30,793 bases of DNA from Clostridiales bacterium (lineage in GTDB: Bacteria; Bacillota; Clostridia; Oscillospirales; Oscillospiraceae): contig JAHAEW010000038.1 in the NCBI GenBank assembly GCA_018374635.1, positions 1-30,793 on the forward strand. The letters are read 5' to 3'. This document shows positions 1 through 9,102 of this stretch, in pieces (within the stretch, counting starts at the first letter, position 1; each line of letters begins with the position of its first letter). The notes under the pieces are model-generated. The model did no database searches. It saw nothing but the letters and a program-made list of their open reading frames with translations, and was not told the origin of the DNA. The position numbers and the translations under genes are program-made.

Positions 1-93
1 GAGAACTCTGCTTCTCTCTTTATGTTCCTCTTTTGGCCCCTATATGCCAGAAACCAGGCTCATGCTTGATGCATAGCCGGGTTTCTCGACAGG
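1..93 (-). other. Structured non-coding stretch beyond alaS
   Basis: No gene seen. The stretch holds a hairpin at 50-85: GAAACC(a)GGCT pairs with AGCC(g)GGTTTC, and ATGC/GCAT pairs inside around a TTGAT loop. It lies directly beyond the alaS 3' stem-loop. The first bases past that stem-loop, read on the minus strand, are CAGCCTGTCGAG, close to the left edge (CAGACTGTCGA) of the dispersed repeat found elsewhere in the window. The conserved repeat core is absent in the bases available. Confidence 0.35.
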
Positions 94-125
94 CTGAGAG
101 CCGCCGGAAATCCGGCGGCTCTCAG
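94..125 (-). terminator. alaS 3' stem-loop (no U-tract)
   Basis: A near-perfect 14-15 bp GC-rich inverted repeat, CTGAGAGCCGCCGG with its complement, sits about 78 nt past the alaS stop. No run of T follows on the minus strand, so it is a terminator or 3'-end-protecting hairpin by position rather than a textbook intrinsic terminator. Confidence 0.55.
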
Positions 126-202
126 TGTGTCAAATGGGTTGGATGCGCTGCTCAAAAACGCGGAATGCGCTTGAAAGCCAAGGCACAGCGGGAAGAAGTG
201 TC

Positions 203-2863
<2,661 letters not shown>

Positions 2864-2870
2864 GGGAAGG

Positions 2871-2876
2871 ACCTCC
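2871..2876 (-). promoter_or_regulatory. Shine-Dalgarno deciding the alaS start
   Basis: GGAGGT on the minus strand lies eight bases from the ATG at 2863. It rules out the longer reading from the TTG at 2878. Confidence 0.85.
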
Positions 2877-2898
2877 AAAGAAAAGATATGGGTGGGAT

Positions 2899-2931
2899 GA
2901 AAAAACCGCCCCTGGCCAGCGCCAGGGGCGG
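2899..2931 (-). terminator. T-box intrinsic terminator
   Basis: On the minus strand an 11-bp perfect stem (CCGCCCCTGGC with its complement) with loop GCTG is followed by six T. It lies between the T-box sequence and alaS. The 5' side of this stem is also needed for the antiterminator (GCGGA pairing with TCCGC), giving the mutually exclusive fold expected of a T-box. Confidence 0.93.
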
Positions 2932-3133
2932 AGCATTCCGCGGTACCACCCTGATGATCCCCCCGATGGGGGACCTCTCATTCGCCCGGTAACGGGGGCG
3001 GGACGTTCCGCTCATCGCGGACGGCTCAGGAGTGGCGCGCGAGATCCGGTCCGCCGAGGGCTTGCACTCTCCCCTCTCGCTTCCAGACGCCGGGATCCCG
3101 CTTGGCTCCGTCAAAGCCTTACAACTTGATTAC
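2899..3133 (-). promoter_or_regulatory. T-box riboswitch leader of alaS
   Basis: The transcribed leader of alaS contains the canonical T-box AGGGTGGTACCGCGG (2938-2952 on the minus strand), followed by an intrinsic terminator. The tRNA-contacting TGGT would pair with an ACCA acceptor end, matching tRNA-Ala with discriminator A. The region upstream is rich in inverted repeats, as expected for Stem I to III; for example GCGAGA pairs with TCTCGC. I could not place the specifier codon with certainty; GCN (alanine) is expected. Uncharged tRNA-Ala should stabilise the antiterminator and permit read-through into alaS. Confidence 0.93.
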
Positions 3134-3139
3134 GGAGTA

Positions 3140-3167
3140 ATTTTATCACACTTTTCCACAATGTCAA
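3140..3167 (-). promoter_or_regulatory. Sigma-A-type promoter of alaS
   Basis: The minus strand has TTGACA (3162-3167), a 16-bp spacer and TAAAAT (3140-3145). It lies just upstream of the T-box leader and just past the end of the preceding orphan gene. Confidence 0.85.
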
Positions 3168-3184
3168 CCGTCAAAGCGACCGAT

Positions 3185-3613
3185 TTACTCCTGATCTGCG
3201 GTCCAGCTCTGGATCAGGCGGAAGAGACCGTCGTCAAAGCAGGTGCGGTAGACCGCCCGGCCGCAGACCAGCTCGCCCCGGTCGGAGAGGATCATGCTGT
3301 AAGAGGTGTTCTCTGTGGCGAGGACCAGATGATACGCGCGCTCGTCATAGGCGCGAAAGCCGCCGGCCCAGGGGGAGACCCAGCGGACCCAAGTTTGGGG
3401 AAGTGCTTCCTCCAGGGACTGGATCTGCTCGGGAGAACAGGTCAGCTCCCCGATCTCGGCGGAACCGGACAGGAGGAGGACCTTGCAGAAGGTGATCTCC
3501 GATTCTCCGTCCGGCAACACACTGGACAGCCGCCTGGGGCGCAGAAGGAGGACCAGCATCAGAACTGCCAGGACGGCCAGGACGAGGATGAGAGGATGCC
3601 GGTATGTTTTCAT
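3185..3613 (-). CDS. Small membrane-anchored protein, unknown
   Basis: I do not recognise this 142-residue protein. Its N-terminus (residues 7-25) is one hydrophobic segment rich in Leu/Val/Ala, preceded by a short basic stretch and followed by RPRR. This suggests a signal anchor with the remaining ~115 residues outside, or an uncleaved signal peptide. The rest looks like a compact mixed alpha/beta domain with three Cys (residues 43, 59 and 116, approximate) and no motif I can name. It starts at the ATG at 3613, 12 nt after the acyltransferase stop, with a weak AAGGGA ribosome site. It is probably the last gene of a U32-acyltransferase-orphan operon. Its stop is only ~18 bp from the alaS -35 box. 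Confidence 0.7.
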   Translation of the reverse strand: MKTYRHPLILVLAVLAVLMLVLLLRPRRLSSVLPDGESEITFCKVLLLSGSAEIGELTCSPEQIQSLEEALPQTWVRWVSPWAGGFRAYDERAYHLVLATENTSYSMILSDRGELVCGRAVYRTCFDDGLFRLIQSWTADQE

Positions 3614-3625
3614 ACAAATTTTCCC

Positions 3626-4735
3626 TTACTGTGATTTGGAGGAGCGGAAGAGCGCGAGCAGGCTGCTCTCCCGGCGGGCGGCGGAGAAGCGCTGCCCGGT
3701 GAGGAGGTAACAGACCCCCGGGATGGAGGCGGCGATGCTCACCCCCGCCACGCACCCGGCCAGAATGGCCAGATAGAGGAGTACCTGGTCGGGGATGGTA
3801 TCCACCGTGTCGTGGAGGAGGACATACCAGAGATGCTGCATCAGGTTGATGGCCTTGGGGTGGGCCAGGTAGACCCCGAAGGAGATGCCGGAGAAATAGG
3901 TCAGCACCCGTCCGCTCTCCCGCTGGGAGAGGTAGGAGCGGGAGAGCAGGAAGAGCACCGCCGAGAGCAGGGCGGCAAAGAGATTGAGGTAGCTCTTGAA
4001 GGTCTCGTCATAGACGCCGGAGGAATAGGTGCGCCAGGCCGTCCCGGCGGCGATGAGAACATAGAGGCCCCCTGCCGCGGCCCAGAGGGTCCGGCGGGAG
4101 GGGAGGCGCTCCATGCGCTCCAGCGCGGCCCCCAGGAGAAAATAGCCCAGATAGCCGCCTACAAAGACCAGGTTGAAGCTCCCGTGCTCCGTGAGGGCGG
4201 TGCGCCAGACCCCCTCGGGGAGGAAGGCACGCAGGGTGCGCAGGCCCAGCACCAGCACAAACCAGAGCCCCAGCAGATACCGCCACAGGACCGGGGTGAG
4301 CCCGTCTGTCATCTTCTTCAGAAGAGGGGCCAGCAGGTACATGGGCACCAGCGCGTAGAGGAACCAGTAGGGGACCACCACCGGATTGTGCAGGAGGTTG
4401 GCCAGCTGGGAGGCGGCTCCCGCCGGGTCGCCCCGGGCGGTGAGCAGGATGATGAGCCCCGACCAGGCCAGCAGAGGCAGGAGGATCTTGGGCAGGCGCT
4501 TTTTCAGCACCGTGCCGGGATTGGCGGTCTCCGGCCGGGCCAGGAGCAGGGCCCCCGAGAGCATGAAGAAGAGGGGGACGGCGGTGGTGGCCAGGGCGGT
4601 GATGAGGTTGGAGAAGTGCCACACCGCCGCGTTTTCCGGGTGGCGCAGGGCCCCGGCCGCCGTGTGGAGATAGACCACGCCGAACATGGAGAGCACCCGC
4701 ATCAGGTCGTAGTCAAAGCGGCGCTTGACGGTCAC
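3626..4735 (-). CDS. Acyltransferase family 3 membrane protein
   Basis: Predicted integral-membrane O-acyltransferase of the Acyl_transf_3 (OafA/WecH-like) family, which moves acetyl or other acyl groups onto extracytoplasmic sugars or glycans. The 369-residue protein is almost wholly hydrophobic, with about ten likely membrane spans. The N-terminal family motif R-x10-H is present as Arg13 and His24 (LMRVLSM...YLH). There is no periplasmic SGNH extension. The start is GTG at 4735, sharing four bases with the stop of the U32 gene (GTGA), which indicates translational coupling. The acyl acceptor cannot be told from the sequence; a cell-wall or surface polysaccharide is a guess from the family. 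Confidence 0.9.
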   Translation of the reverse strand: MTVKRRFDYDLMRVLSMFGVVYLHTAAGALRHPENAAVWHFSNLITALATTAVPLFFMLSGALLLARPETANPGTVLKKRLPKILLPLLAWSGLIILLTARGDPAGAASQLANLLHNPVVVPYWFLYALVPMYLLAPLLKKMTDGLTPVLWRYLLGLWFVLVLGLRTLRAFLPEGVWRTALTEHGSFNLVFVGGYLGYFLLGAALERMERLPSRRTLWAAAGGLYVLIAAGTAWRTYSSGVYDETFKSYLNLFAALLSAVLFLLSRSYLSQRESGRVLTYFSGISFGVYLAHPKAINLMQHLWYVLLHDTVDTIPDQVLLYLAILAGCVAGVSIAASIPGVCYLLTGQRFSAARRESSLLALFRSSKSQ

Positions 4736-5940
4736 GGTTCACTCACCTTCCTTCTCAGAAGGGAGAGCGCGGGAGCGGGATGGGGGAGCTGGAGGGTGAA
4801 CTTCATCTGCGGGGTGCGGGGCTCCTCCAGGGGGAAACCGTCGGCGTCCGCCATGAGGGGGACCTGGAAGGAGACCGGCTCCAGGCCGGGGCCGATGAGC
4901 TCCAGGGTATCCCCGGCGCGGAACTTGTTGCGCAGGGAACAGACTGCCCGGCCGTCCGGGGCGCAGGACTCCACTACGGCGCAGACCTGGTAGTCCCGGA
5001 TGTAGCGGGCGTCCTCGGTGAACTGCCCGGGCTGGCCGAACCAGAAGCCGGTGGAGTAGTGGCGGTGGCTCACCTTTTCCACCTCGTCCCGCCACACGGG
5101 GGAGAGGGGCGCGCCGGCCTGGGCCGCGTCCACCGCGTGGCGGTAGGCGCTGGTGATGACGGCGGCGTAGTAGGCCGACTTGGCCCGCCCCTCGATCTTG
5201 AGGGAGTCCACCCCTGCCTCCATCAGCTCCGGAATGTGGTCGATCATGCACATGTCCCGGCTGTTCATAATGAAGGTTTCCCCGTTCTCCTCATAGACGG
5301 GGAAGTACTCGCCGGGGCGCTTTTCCTCCATCAGGGCGTATTTGTAGCGGCAGGGCTGGGCGCAGGCGCCCCGCTGGGCGTCCCGGCCCGTCATGTAGTT
5401 GGAGAGCAGGCACCGGCCCGAGTAGCTCACACACATGGCGCCGTGGACAAAGGCCTCGATCTCCAGCTCCTTCGGCGTCTTGGCGCGCAGTACGGCCACC
5501 TCCTCCAGGGAGAGCTCCCGGGCCAGGATGACCCGGTCGGCCCCCAGATCATGCCAGGCCCGGGCCACTTCGTAGTTGGTGACCCCCGCCTGGGTGGAGA
5601 CGTGGCGCTTGAGTCCGGGGGCGTGCCTTCCGGCCAGGGCGAACACGCCCAGGTCGGCCAGGATAACGGCGTCCACCCCGGCGTCCGCGATGAGCTCCAG
5701 CCAGGCGGGGAGCCGGCTTACCTCGTCGTTGCGGGGCATGGTGTTGCAGGTCACATGGACCTTGACGTCCCGGGCGTGGCAGAAGGCCACGGCCTCCCGG
5801 AGCTGGTCGGGGGTGAAGTTGCCGGCGAAGGCCCGCATGCCGAAATCGCTTCCGGCCAGATAGACCGCGTCGGCGCCGTAGGCCACGGCCATGCGCAGGC
5901 GCTCCATATCCCCGGCGGGGGAGAGCAGTTCGATTGACAT
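4732..5940 (-). CDS. U32-family Fe-S protein (peptidase U32-like)
   Basis: Member of the U32 'peptidase' family. Characterised relatives include the rRNA hydroxylase RlhA and the ubiquinone hydroxylation factors UbiU/UbiV, which carry a 4Fe-4S cluster; the original annotation was collagenase-like protease. The 402-residue product shows the family signature EAFVHGAMCVSYSGRC. Four cysteines at 170, 177, 193 and 197 are candidates for cluster ligands. An N-terminal TIM-barrel-like half opens with LLSPAGD. The start is the ATG at 5940, preceded by a GAGAGGATGG ribosome site; a reading 16 residues longer has no support. The length agrees with the short single-domain U32 proteins (B. subtilis YrrN/YrrO type). 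It overlaps the acyltransferase gene by four bases. The likely role is RNA modification rather than proteolysis (inference). Confidence 0.92.
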   Translation of the reverse strand: MSIELLSPAGDMERLRMAVAYGADAVYLAGSDFGMRAFAGNFTPDQLREAVAFCHARDVKVHVTCNTMPRNDEVSRLPAWLELIADAGVDAVILADLGVFALAGRHAPGLKRHVSTQAGVTNYEVARAWHDLGADRVILARELSLEEVAVLRAKTPKELEIEAFVHGAMCVSYSGRCLLSNYMTGRDAQRGACAQPCRYKYALMEEKRPGEYFPVYEENGETFIMNSRDMCMIDHIPELMEAGVDSLKIEGRAKSAYYAAVITSAYRHAVDAAQAGAPLSPVWRDEVEKVSHRHYSTGFWFGQPGQFTEDARYIRDYQVCAVVESCAPDGRAVCSLRNKFRAGDTLELIGPGLEPVSFQVPLMADADGFPLEEPRTPQMKFTLQLPHPAPALSLLRRKVSEP

Positions 5941-5977
5941 AGTACCATCCTCTCTGTTTCTTGTGGGTGCAGGAAGA

Positions 5978-6007
5978 ACGGCGGACACGGCTGGCCGTGT
6001 CCGCCGT
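5978..6007. repeat. Left flanking stem-loop of repeat copy 1
   Basis: Perfect 13-bp inverted repeat (ACGGCGGACACGG with its complement) around a CTGG loop. The inner 28 bp recur identically at 6242-6269, on the other side of the repeat element. No U-tract is present on either side. It lies 37 bp upstream of the U32 start. Confidence 0.85.
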
Positions 6008-6240
6008 AGACTGTCGACAAGGGACGCTGCTGCGATTTTAGCTGTAAATGCCTCGCAGAGTTCCGCCGTCCGCAGACGGCGGAAGAAAGTTCAAATTCGT
6101 TTTTTCGAGGACATGTGCCTTGAAAAAAACACTTCTCAGCCCACAAGCGTGCGCGCTTTGCGCGTGCGACGCAGGGGGCTGCATCCCCTCGAAAAAATGC
6201 TTGCATTTTTGAGAAGCGTGTCGAAAGATTTCGACACACA
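6008..6240 (+). repeat. Structured dispersed repeat, copy 1
   Basis: A 233-nt intergenic element between mltG and the U32 gene; it accounts for most of this 348-bp gap. It aligns end to end with 16726-16960 and with the fragment at 30668-30793. A 36-nt block at 6050-6085 is identical in all three. In order it holds hairpins at 6030-6058 (CTGCGA/TCGCAG), 6061-6084 (TTCCGCCGTC/GACGGCGGAA), 6100-6128 (TTTTTTCGAGG/CCTTGAAAAAA), 6148-6168 (CGTGCGCGC/GCGCGTGCG, ttt loop), 6193-6210 (AAAAATG/CATTTTT) and 6218-6237 (GTGTCGAA/TTCGACAC). Orientation is given by likeness to the other copies. The flanking genes run the opposite way. No conserved reading frame. Confidence 0.9.
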
Positions 6241-6270
6241 GCGGCGGACACGGCTGGCCGTGTCCGCCGC
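6241..6270. repeat. Right flanking stem-loop of repeat copy 1
   Basis: Perfect 13-bp inverted repeat identical to the left flanking stem-loop except that the outermost pair is G-C instead of A-T, a compensatory change. On the minus strand it follows the mltG stop by about 18 nt and could end or protect that transcript. No U-tract. Confidence 0.85.
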
Positions 6271-6288
6271 TGAATGCAGTGGTGCGTG

Positions 6289-7533
6289 TTACTGGGAGGT
6301 CTGATAGCGATCCTGGCTGGCGATAAAGCGCTGATGCTCCTTGTAGGTCCTGAAGAAGGAATGGGTGCCGTCGTCGCCCAGGGCGTAGTAGTAGTACTTG
6401 GTATCCGCGGGGTAGATGGCCGCCCGCAGCGCGTCAATGCCGGGACAGGAGATCGCCGTGGGGGGCAGGCCCTTGTGGGTGGAGGTGTTGTAGGGGGTGT
6501 CGGCGTTGGTATCCACCACGGTCCCGCCGGTGGCGTAGAGGATCGTAGCGTCGATGTTGAGATAGCCGGCGGTCTCACTGGTGGGATTTTCAAGGCGGTT
6601 GTAGATGACGGAGGCGATCTTGGTCTGGTCGGTGCCGTCGGTCTCCTTTTCAATCATGGAGGCGATGGTGACGATCTGTCCCACCGTGTAGCCTCGGTCG
6701 GCGGCGGCCTGCCGCATCTCCTCGGTGAACATCTCGTCAAAGCGCAGGATCATCTTGTTCAGAGTCTGGAGGGGATCGCCGCCCATATAGAAGGTATAGG
6801 TATCGGGGAAGAGGTAGCCCTCCAGCCGGTGGTAATCGCCGGTTGGCAGATCCTTGAGGAAGGAGTATTTGAACTGGTGGGTGGCGGCCTCCTCCTGGAG
6901 CTTGGCCGCCGTGGAGACCCCTTCCTTTTCCAGCAGGGCGAAGATCTGATCCAGGGTCATGCCCTCGGTGATGGTGATCGTGACCTCCTTCCGGCTGGAA
7001 GAGCCCTTGCCCATGCTGCTGATGAGGGCGTGGTAGTCCATATCGGTATCCAGTTCATAGGTGCCGGCGGTGATCTTGTTGTCTTTCTCCACGCCGGTAA
7101 AGGAGGCAAAGAGCTTGAAGAGGAATTTATACTCGATCAGGCCGTTCTCCTCCAATGTATCGGCCACCTGGTCCAGGGAGGCGTTTTCCGCAATGGTGAC
7201 GGTAGCGGTGTGCTCGGGCTTGTTGAGGGCCAGCACATCGCAGGCGGCCACCCAGCCCACGGCGGCCAGCAGCGCCGAGATGCCGATGACGAAAATCACA
7301 TAGAGCATGGCCCCATAGGGACCAAAGCGCCCCTTGCGCTTTCCTCTGGGGCGGTTGGGACGGGAGGGGCCGGAGTCCCGGGACGGCGGTGCGGTGCGGG
7401 AGGATGAGGCGGCGCGGGAGCGGGAAGCGGACGCGGTCCGGCGGCGGGGCTCCCCGCCGCTCTGCAAATGGGAGGGGGTATGCCTGCGGTCCTGGACACG
7501 CCGTCCCGGCGATCGTTCATATTCCTGTGACAT
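6289..7533 (-). CDS. mltG: Endolytic murein transglycosylase MltG
   Basis: YceG-family lytic transglycosylase that cuts nascent glycan strands at the membrane and so sets peptidoglycan chain length. The 414-residue protein begins with ~70 residues rich in Ser, Arg and Pro, likely cytoplasmic and disordered. One membrane span follows at about 76-97, then a LysM-like/YceG domain. The catalytic glutamate is Glu295 in ASMIEKET, matching the family motif. Also present are the downstream GLPPTAISCPG segment and the ALGDDGTHSFF region near the end. The start is the ATG at 7533, eight bases after AGGAG. The gene is followed by a stem-loop and repeat copy 1, then the U32 gene on the same strand. No clear promoter was found in the 188 bp upstream (7534-7721). 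Confidence 0.97.
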   Translation of the reverse strand: MSQEYERSPGRRVQDRRHTPSHLQSGGEPRRRTASASRSRAASSSRTAPPSRDSGPSRPNRPRGKRKGRFGPYGAMLYVIFVIGISALLAAVGWVAACDVLALNKPEHTATVTIAENASLDQVADTLEENGLIEYKFLFKLFASFTGVEKDNKITAGTYELDTDMDYHALISSMGKGSSSRKEVTITITEGMTLDQIFALLEKEGVSTAAKLQEEAATHQFKYSFLKDLPTGDYHRLEGYLFPDTYTFYMGGDPLQTLNKMILRFDEMFTEEMRQAAADRGYTVGQIVTIASMIEKETDGTDQTKIASVIYNRLENPTSETAGYLNIDATILYATGGTVVDTNADTPYNTSTHKGLPPTAISCPGIDALRAAIYPADTKYYYYALGDDGTHSFFRTYKEHQRFIASQDRYQTSQ

Positions 7534-7721
7534 GGATTCAACTCCTAACTGTACCGCCGTGCCGGCGGGGCATGGCGGCCGGACCTCCGCCGGAGCGGCG
7601 GAGAAAACGGTGAAGCAAGGCCATGATCTGCATGCACCTGTCGCAGCTTCACCACATAGTATGGGTCAGTTCGGGCGGAGGCAAACCACCACCGCCCAGA
7701 AAAGGTGAGGTGTATCTACTT

Positions 7722-7919
7722 ATGTGTGGAAACAACAATGGATTTGGCGGCGGAAACTGCATGTGGATTATAATCGTGATTCTGATCCTGTGCTGCTGCT
7801 GCGGCAGCGGCGGCGGTATGGGATGGAGCAGCGGCTGTGGCTGCGGTTGCGGCTGCGGCGGCAACCGGATGAATAATGGCTGCTGCGGCGAGAGCTGCTG
7901 CGGCGAGAGCTGCTGCTGA
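7722..7919 (+). CDS. Cys/Gly-rich single-span membrane miniprotein
   Basis: A 65-residue protein with 16 cysteines and a very high glycine content. Layout: Asn/Gly-rich N-terminus (MCGNNNGFGGGNC), one hydrophobic span of about 11 residues (WIIIVILIL), a CCCC cluster at its end, a Gly-rich linker, four alternating Cys-Gly pairs (positions 39-46), and a tail with two GESCC repeats. Small proteins of this make-up occur in Clostridia and are sometimes labelled 'chorion class high-cysteine' or grouped with YjcZ-like sporulation peptides. I rely on composition, not a domain. The start at 7722 follows AAAGGTGAGG with an 11-nt gap, and a strong terminator follows the stop, so the gene is likely real. 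Cys-rich membrane tails may bind metal or an acyl group; the function is unknown. Confidence 0.78.
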   Translation: MCGNNNGFGGGNCMWIIIVILILCCCCGSGGGMGWSSGCGCGCGCGGNRMNNGCCGESCCGESCC

Positions 7920-7935
7920 ACTGAGAGCAGCCGGA

Positions 7936-7966
7936 AACAAGCGGGGGGCTCCCCCGCTTGTTTTTT
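7936..7966 (+). terminator. Intrinsic terminator after the Cys-rich gene
   Basis: 10-bp GC-rich stem CAAGCGGGGG with its complement, then six T. It lies between convergent genes and may also serve the minus-strand operon ending at 7970, though the minus-side T-run is only three bases. Confidence 0.93.
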
Positions 7967-7969
7967 GCC

Positions 7970-8542
7970 TCAAAGGAGGGAGGGAGCGAAGGTCTCCTCC
8001 TCCGTGAGGACCAGGTCCACCGGCGCGTCGTGGACCTCTCGGGGCACCGCGTCCAGCAGGAAACAGGAGCGGCACAGGGCCACGGTGAAGGCTCCGGTCT
8101 GGGGGAGATAGCGGTCATAGTAACCGCCCCCCTGGCCCAGCCGGTAGCCAAGACGGTCAAAAGCCAGTCCCGGCACCAGGATCAGGTCGATCCCCCCGGG
8201 GGGTACCACCGGGCGGTCCGGTCCGGGCTCCAGCATGCCGTAGCGGTGGCGCACCAGAGGGAGGGATGGGTCGCAGACCCGTGCGTCCATAATGCCGGGG
8301 GCGTCGGCACAGCGGGGGAGGAGGAGGCGCTTGCCCCGGGCGGCCAGCCGGGGCAGCAGACGGAGGGTGTCCGGTTCGGCCCCCATGCCGCAGTAGAGCA
8401 GCAGGGTGTCCGAGCGCTCCACGGCGGGGAGGGAGAGAAAGCGGGTAAAGAGCGCCTCATCGCTCCTCCGCCGCTCCTCCGGGGCAAGCGCCTTCATCTG
8501 CGCCCGGATGACCCGGCGCAGGGCGGCTTTTTGCTCATCCAC
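7970..8542 (-). CDS. 5-formyltetrahydrofolate cyclo-ligase
   Basis: ATP-dependent conversion of 5-formyl-THF to 5,10-methenyl-THF, returning this storage or inhibitory folate to one-carbon metabolism (YgfA/Fau/MTHFS family). The product has 190 residues, the usual length. Family marks: a basic N-terminus that binds nucleotide (DEQKAALRRVIRAQMKAL) and the C-terminal signature VPGLAFDRLGYRLGQGGGYYD near residues 130-150. The start is GTG at 8542, overlapping the end of the DJ-1 gene by eight bases, so translation is probably coupled; no strong ribosome site precedes it. It is the last gene of the minus-strand operon starting near 10522. Confidence 0.96.
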   Translation of the reverse strand: MDEQKAALRRVIRAQMKALAPEERRRSDEALFTRFLSLPAVERSDTLLLYCGMGAEPDTLRLLPRLAARGKRLLLPRCADAPGIMDARVCDPSLPLVRHRYGMLEPGPDRPVVPPGGIDLILVPGLAFDRLGYRLGQGGGYYDRYLPQTGAFTVALCRSCFLLDAVPREVHDAPVDLVLTEEETFAPSLL

Positions 8543-9080
8543 GGTAGTGCACCGCCTGGGCCACGGCCTGGGCGGCGGGCGCGCCGGCCAGGACCTCGAT
8601 CAGCTTGAGCCCGAAGGGAAAGGCAGAACCGGCAGCCTGGGCGGTGACGATATGGCCGTCCACCACCACACGGGCGCCCCGCTCCACCACGGAAGAGCCC
8701 ATCTCATCCTCCATGCCGGGGTAGCAGACGGCCTTCCGGCGGTCCAGCAGGCCCATACCGGCCAGGATGGTGGGCGCGGCGCAGATGGCGGAGAGCCAAA
8801 TGCCCCGGTCATAGGCGCCCTGGATGAGACCGAGGGCGGGTATGCTGTTCTGGATGACCTCCACGCCGCCAAGGCCGCCGGGGAGGAGGAGCATCCTGGC
8901 CCGCTCCAGCTCCACATCGGAGAGGGCCAGGTCGGCGGCGACAGTGATGCCATGGCCGCCGGTGACGGTCATGCTGTCCACACCCACCAGGGCAGTCTCA
9001 ATGCCGGCGCGGCGGAGCAGGTCGGCGGGGACAAGCGCCTCGGCCTCTTCAAAGCCGGTGCCGAGCAGAATGTAAACCAT
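8535..9080 (-). CDS. DJ-1/PfpI family protein
   Basis: Member of the DJ-1/ThiJ/PfpI superfamily (181 residues), close in length to the DJ-1 and YajL group, linked to deglycase, glyoxalase or chaperone activities. The nucleophile-elbow cysteine is seen in LSAICAAPTILAG (near residue 104). The partnering glutamate is in GTGFEEAEAL near the N-terminus. The start is the ATG at 9080 with AGGAGG seven bases away. The gene sits 22 bp after the thymidylate-kinase-like gene and overlaps the cyclo-ligase gene by eight bases. The exact reaction cannot be read from the sequence. Confidence 0.94.
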   Translation of the reverse strand: MVYILLGTGFEEAEALVPADLLRRAGIETALVGVDSMTVTGGHGITVAADLALSDVELERARMLLLPGGLGGVEVIQNSIPALGLIQGAYDRGIWLSAICAAPTILAGMGLLDRRKAVCYPGMEDEMGSSVVERGARVVVDGHIVTAQAAGSAFPFGLKLIEVLAGAPAAQAVAQAVHYRG

Positions 9081-9102
9081 AGGGAAACCTCCTGTTTTCG
9101 AT

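Noticed and set aside
5941..5988. 16-residue N-terminal extension of the U32 protein
   Set aside because: The family's LLSPAGD opening starts right after the ATG at 5940, which has its own ribosome site.
6008..6240. CRISPR array or integron attC site
   Set aside because: There is one element per locus, with no regular short repeats and spacers. The hairpins are all different, and no integrase or cas gene is present in the window.
7534..7721. Promoter for mltG or the Cys-rich gene in the divergent gap
   Set aside because: No pair of boxes close to consensus with proper spacing could be found on either strand.
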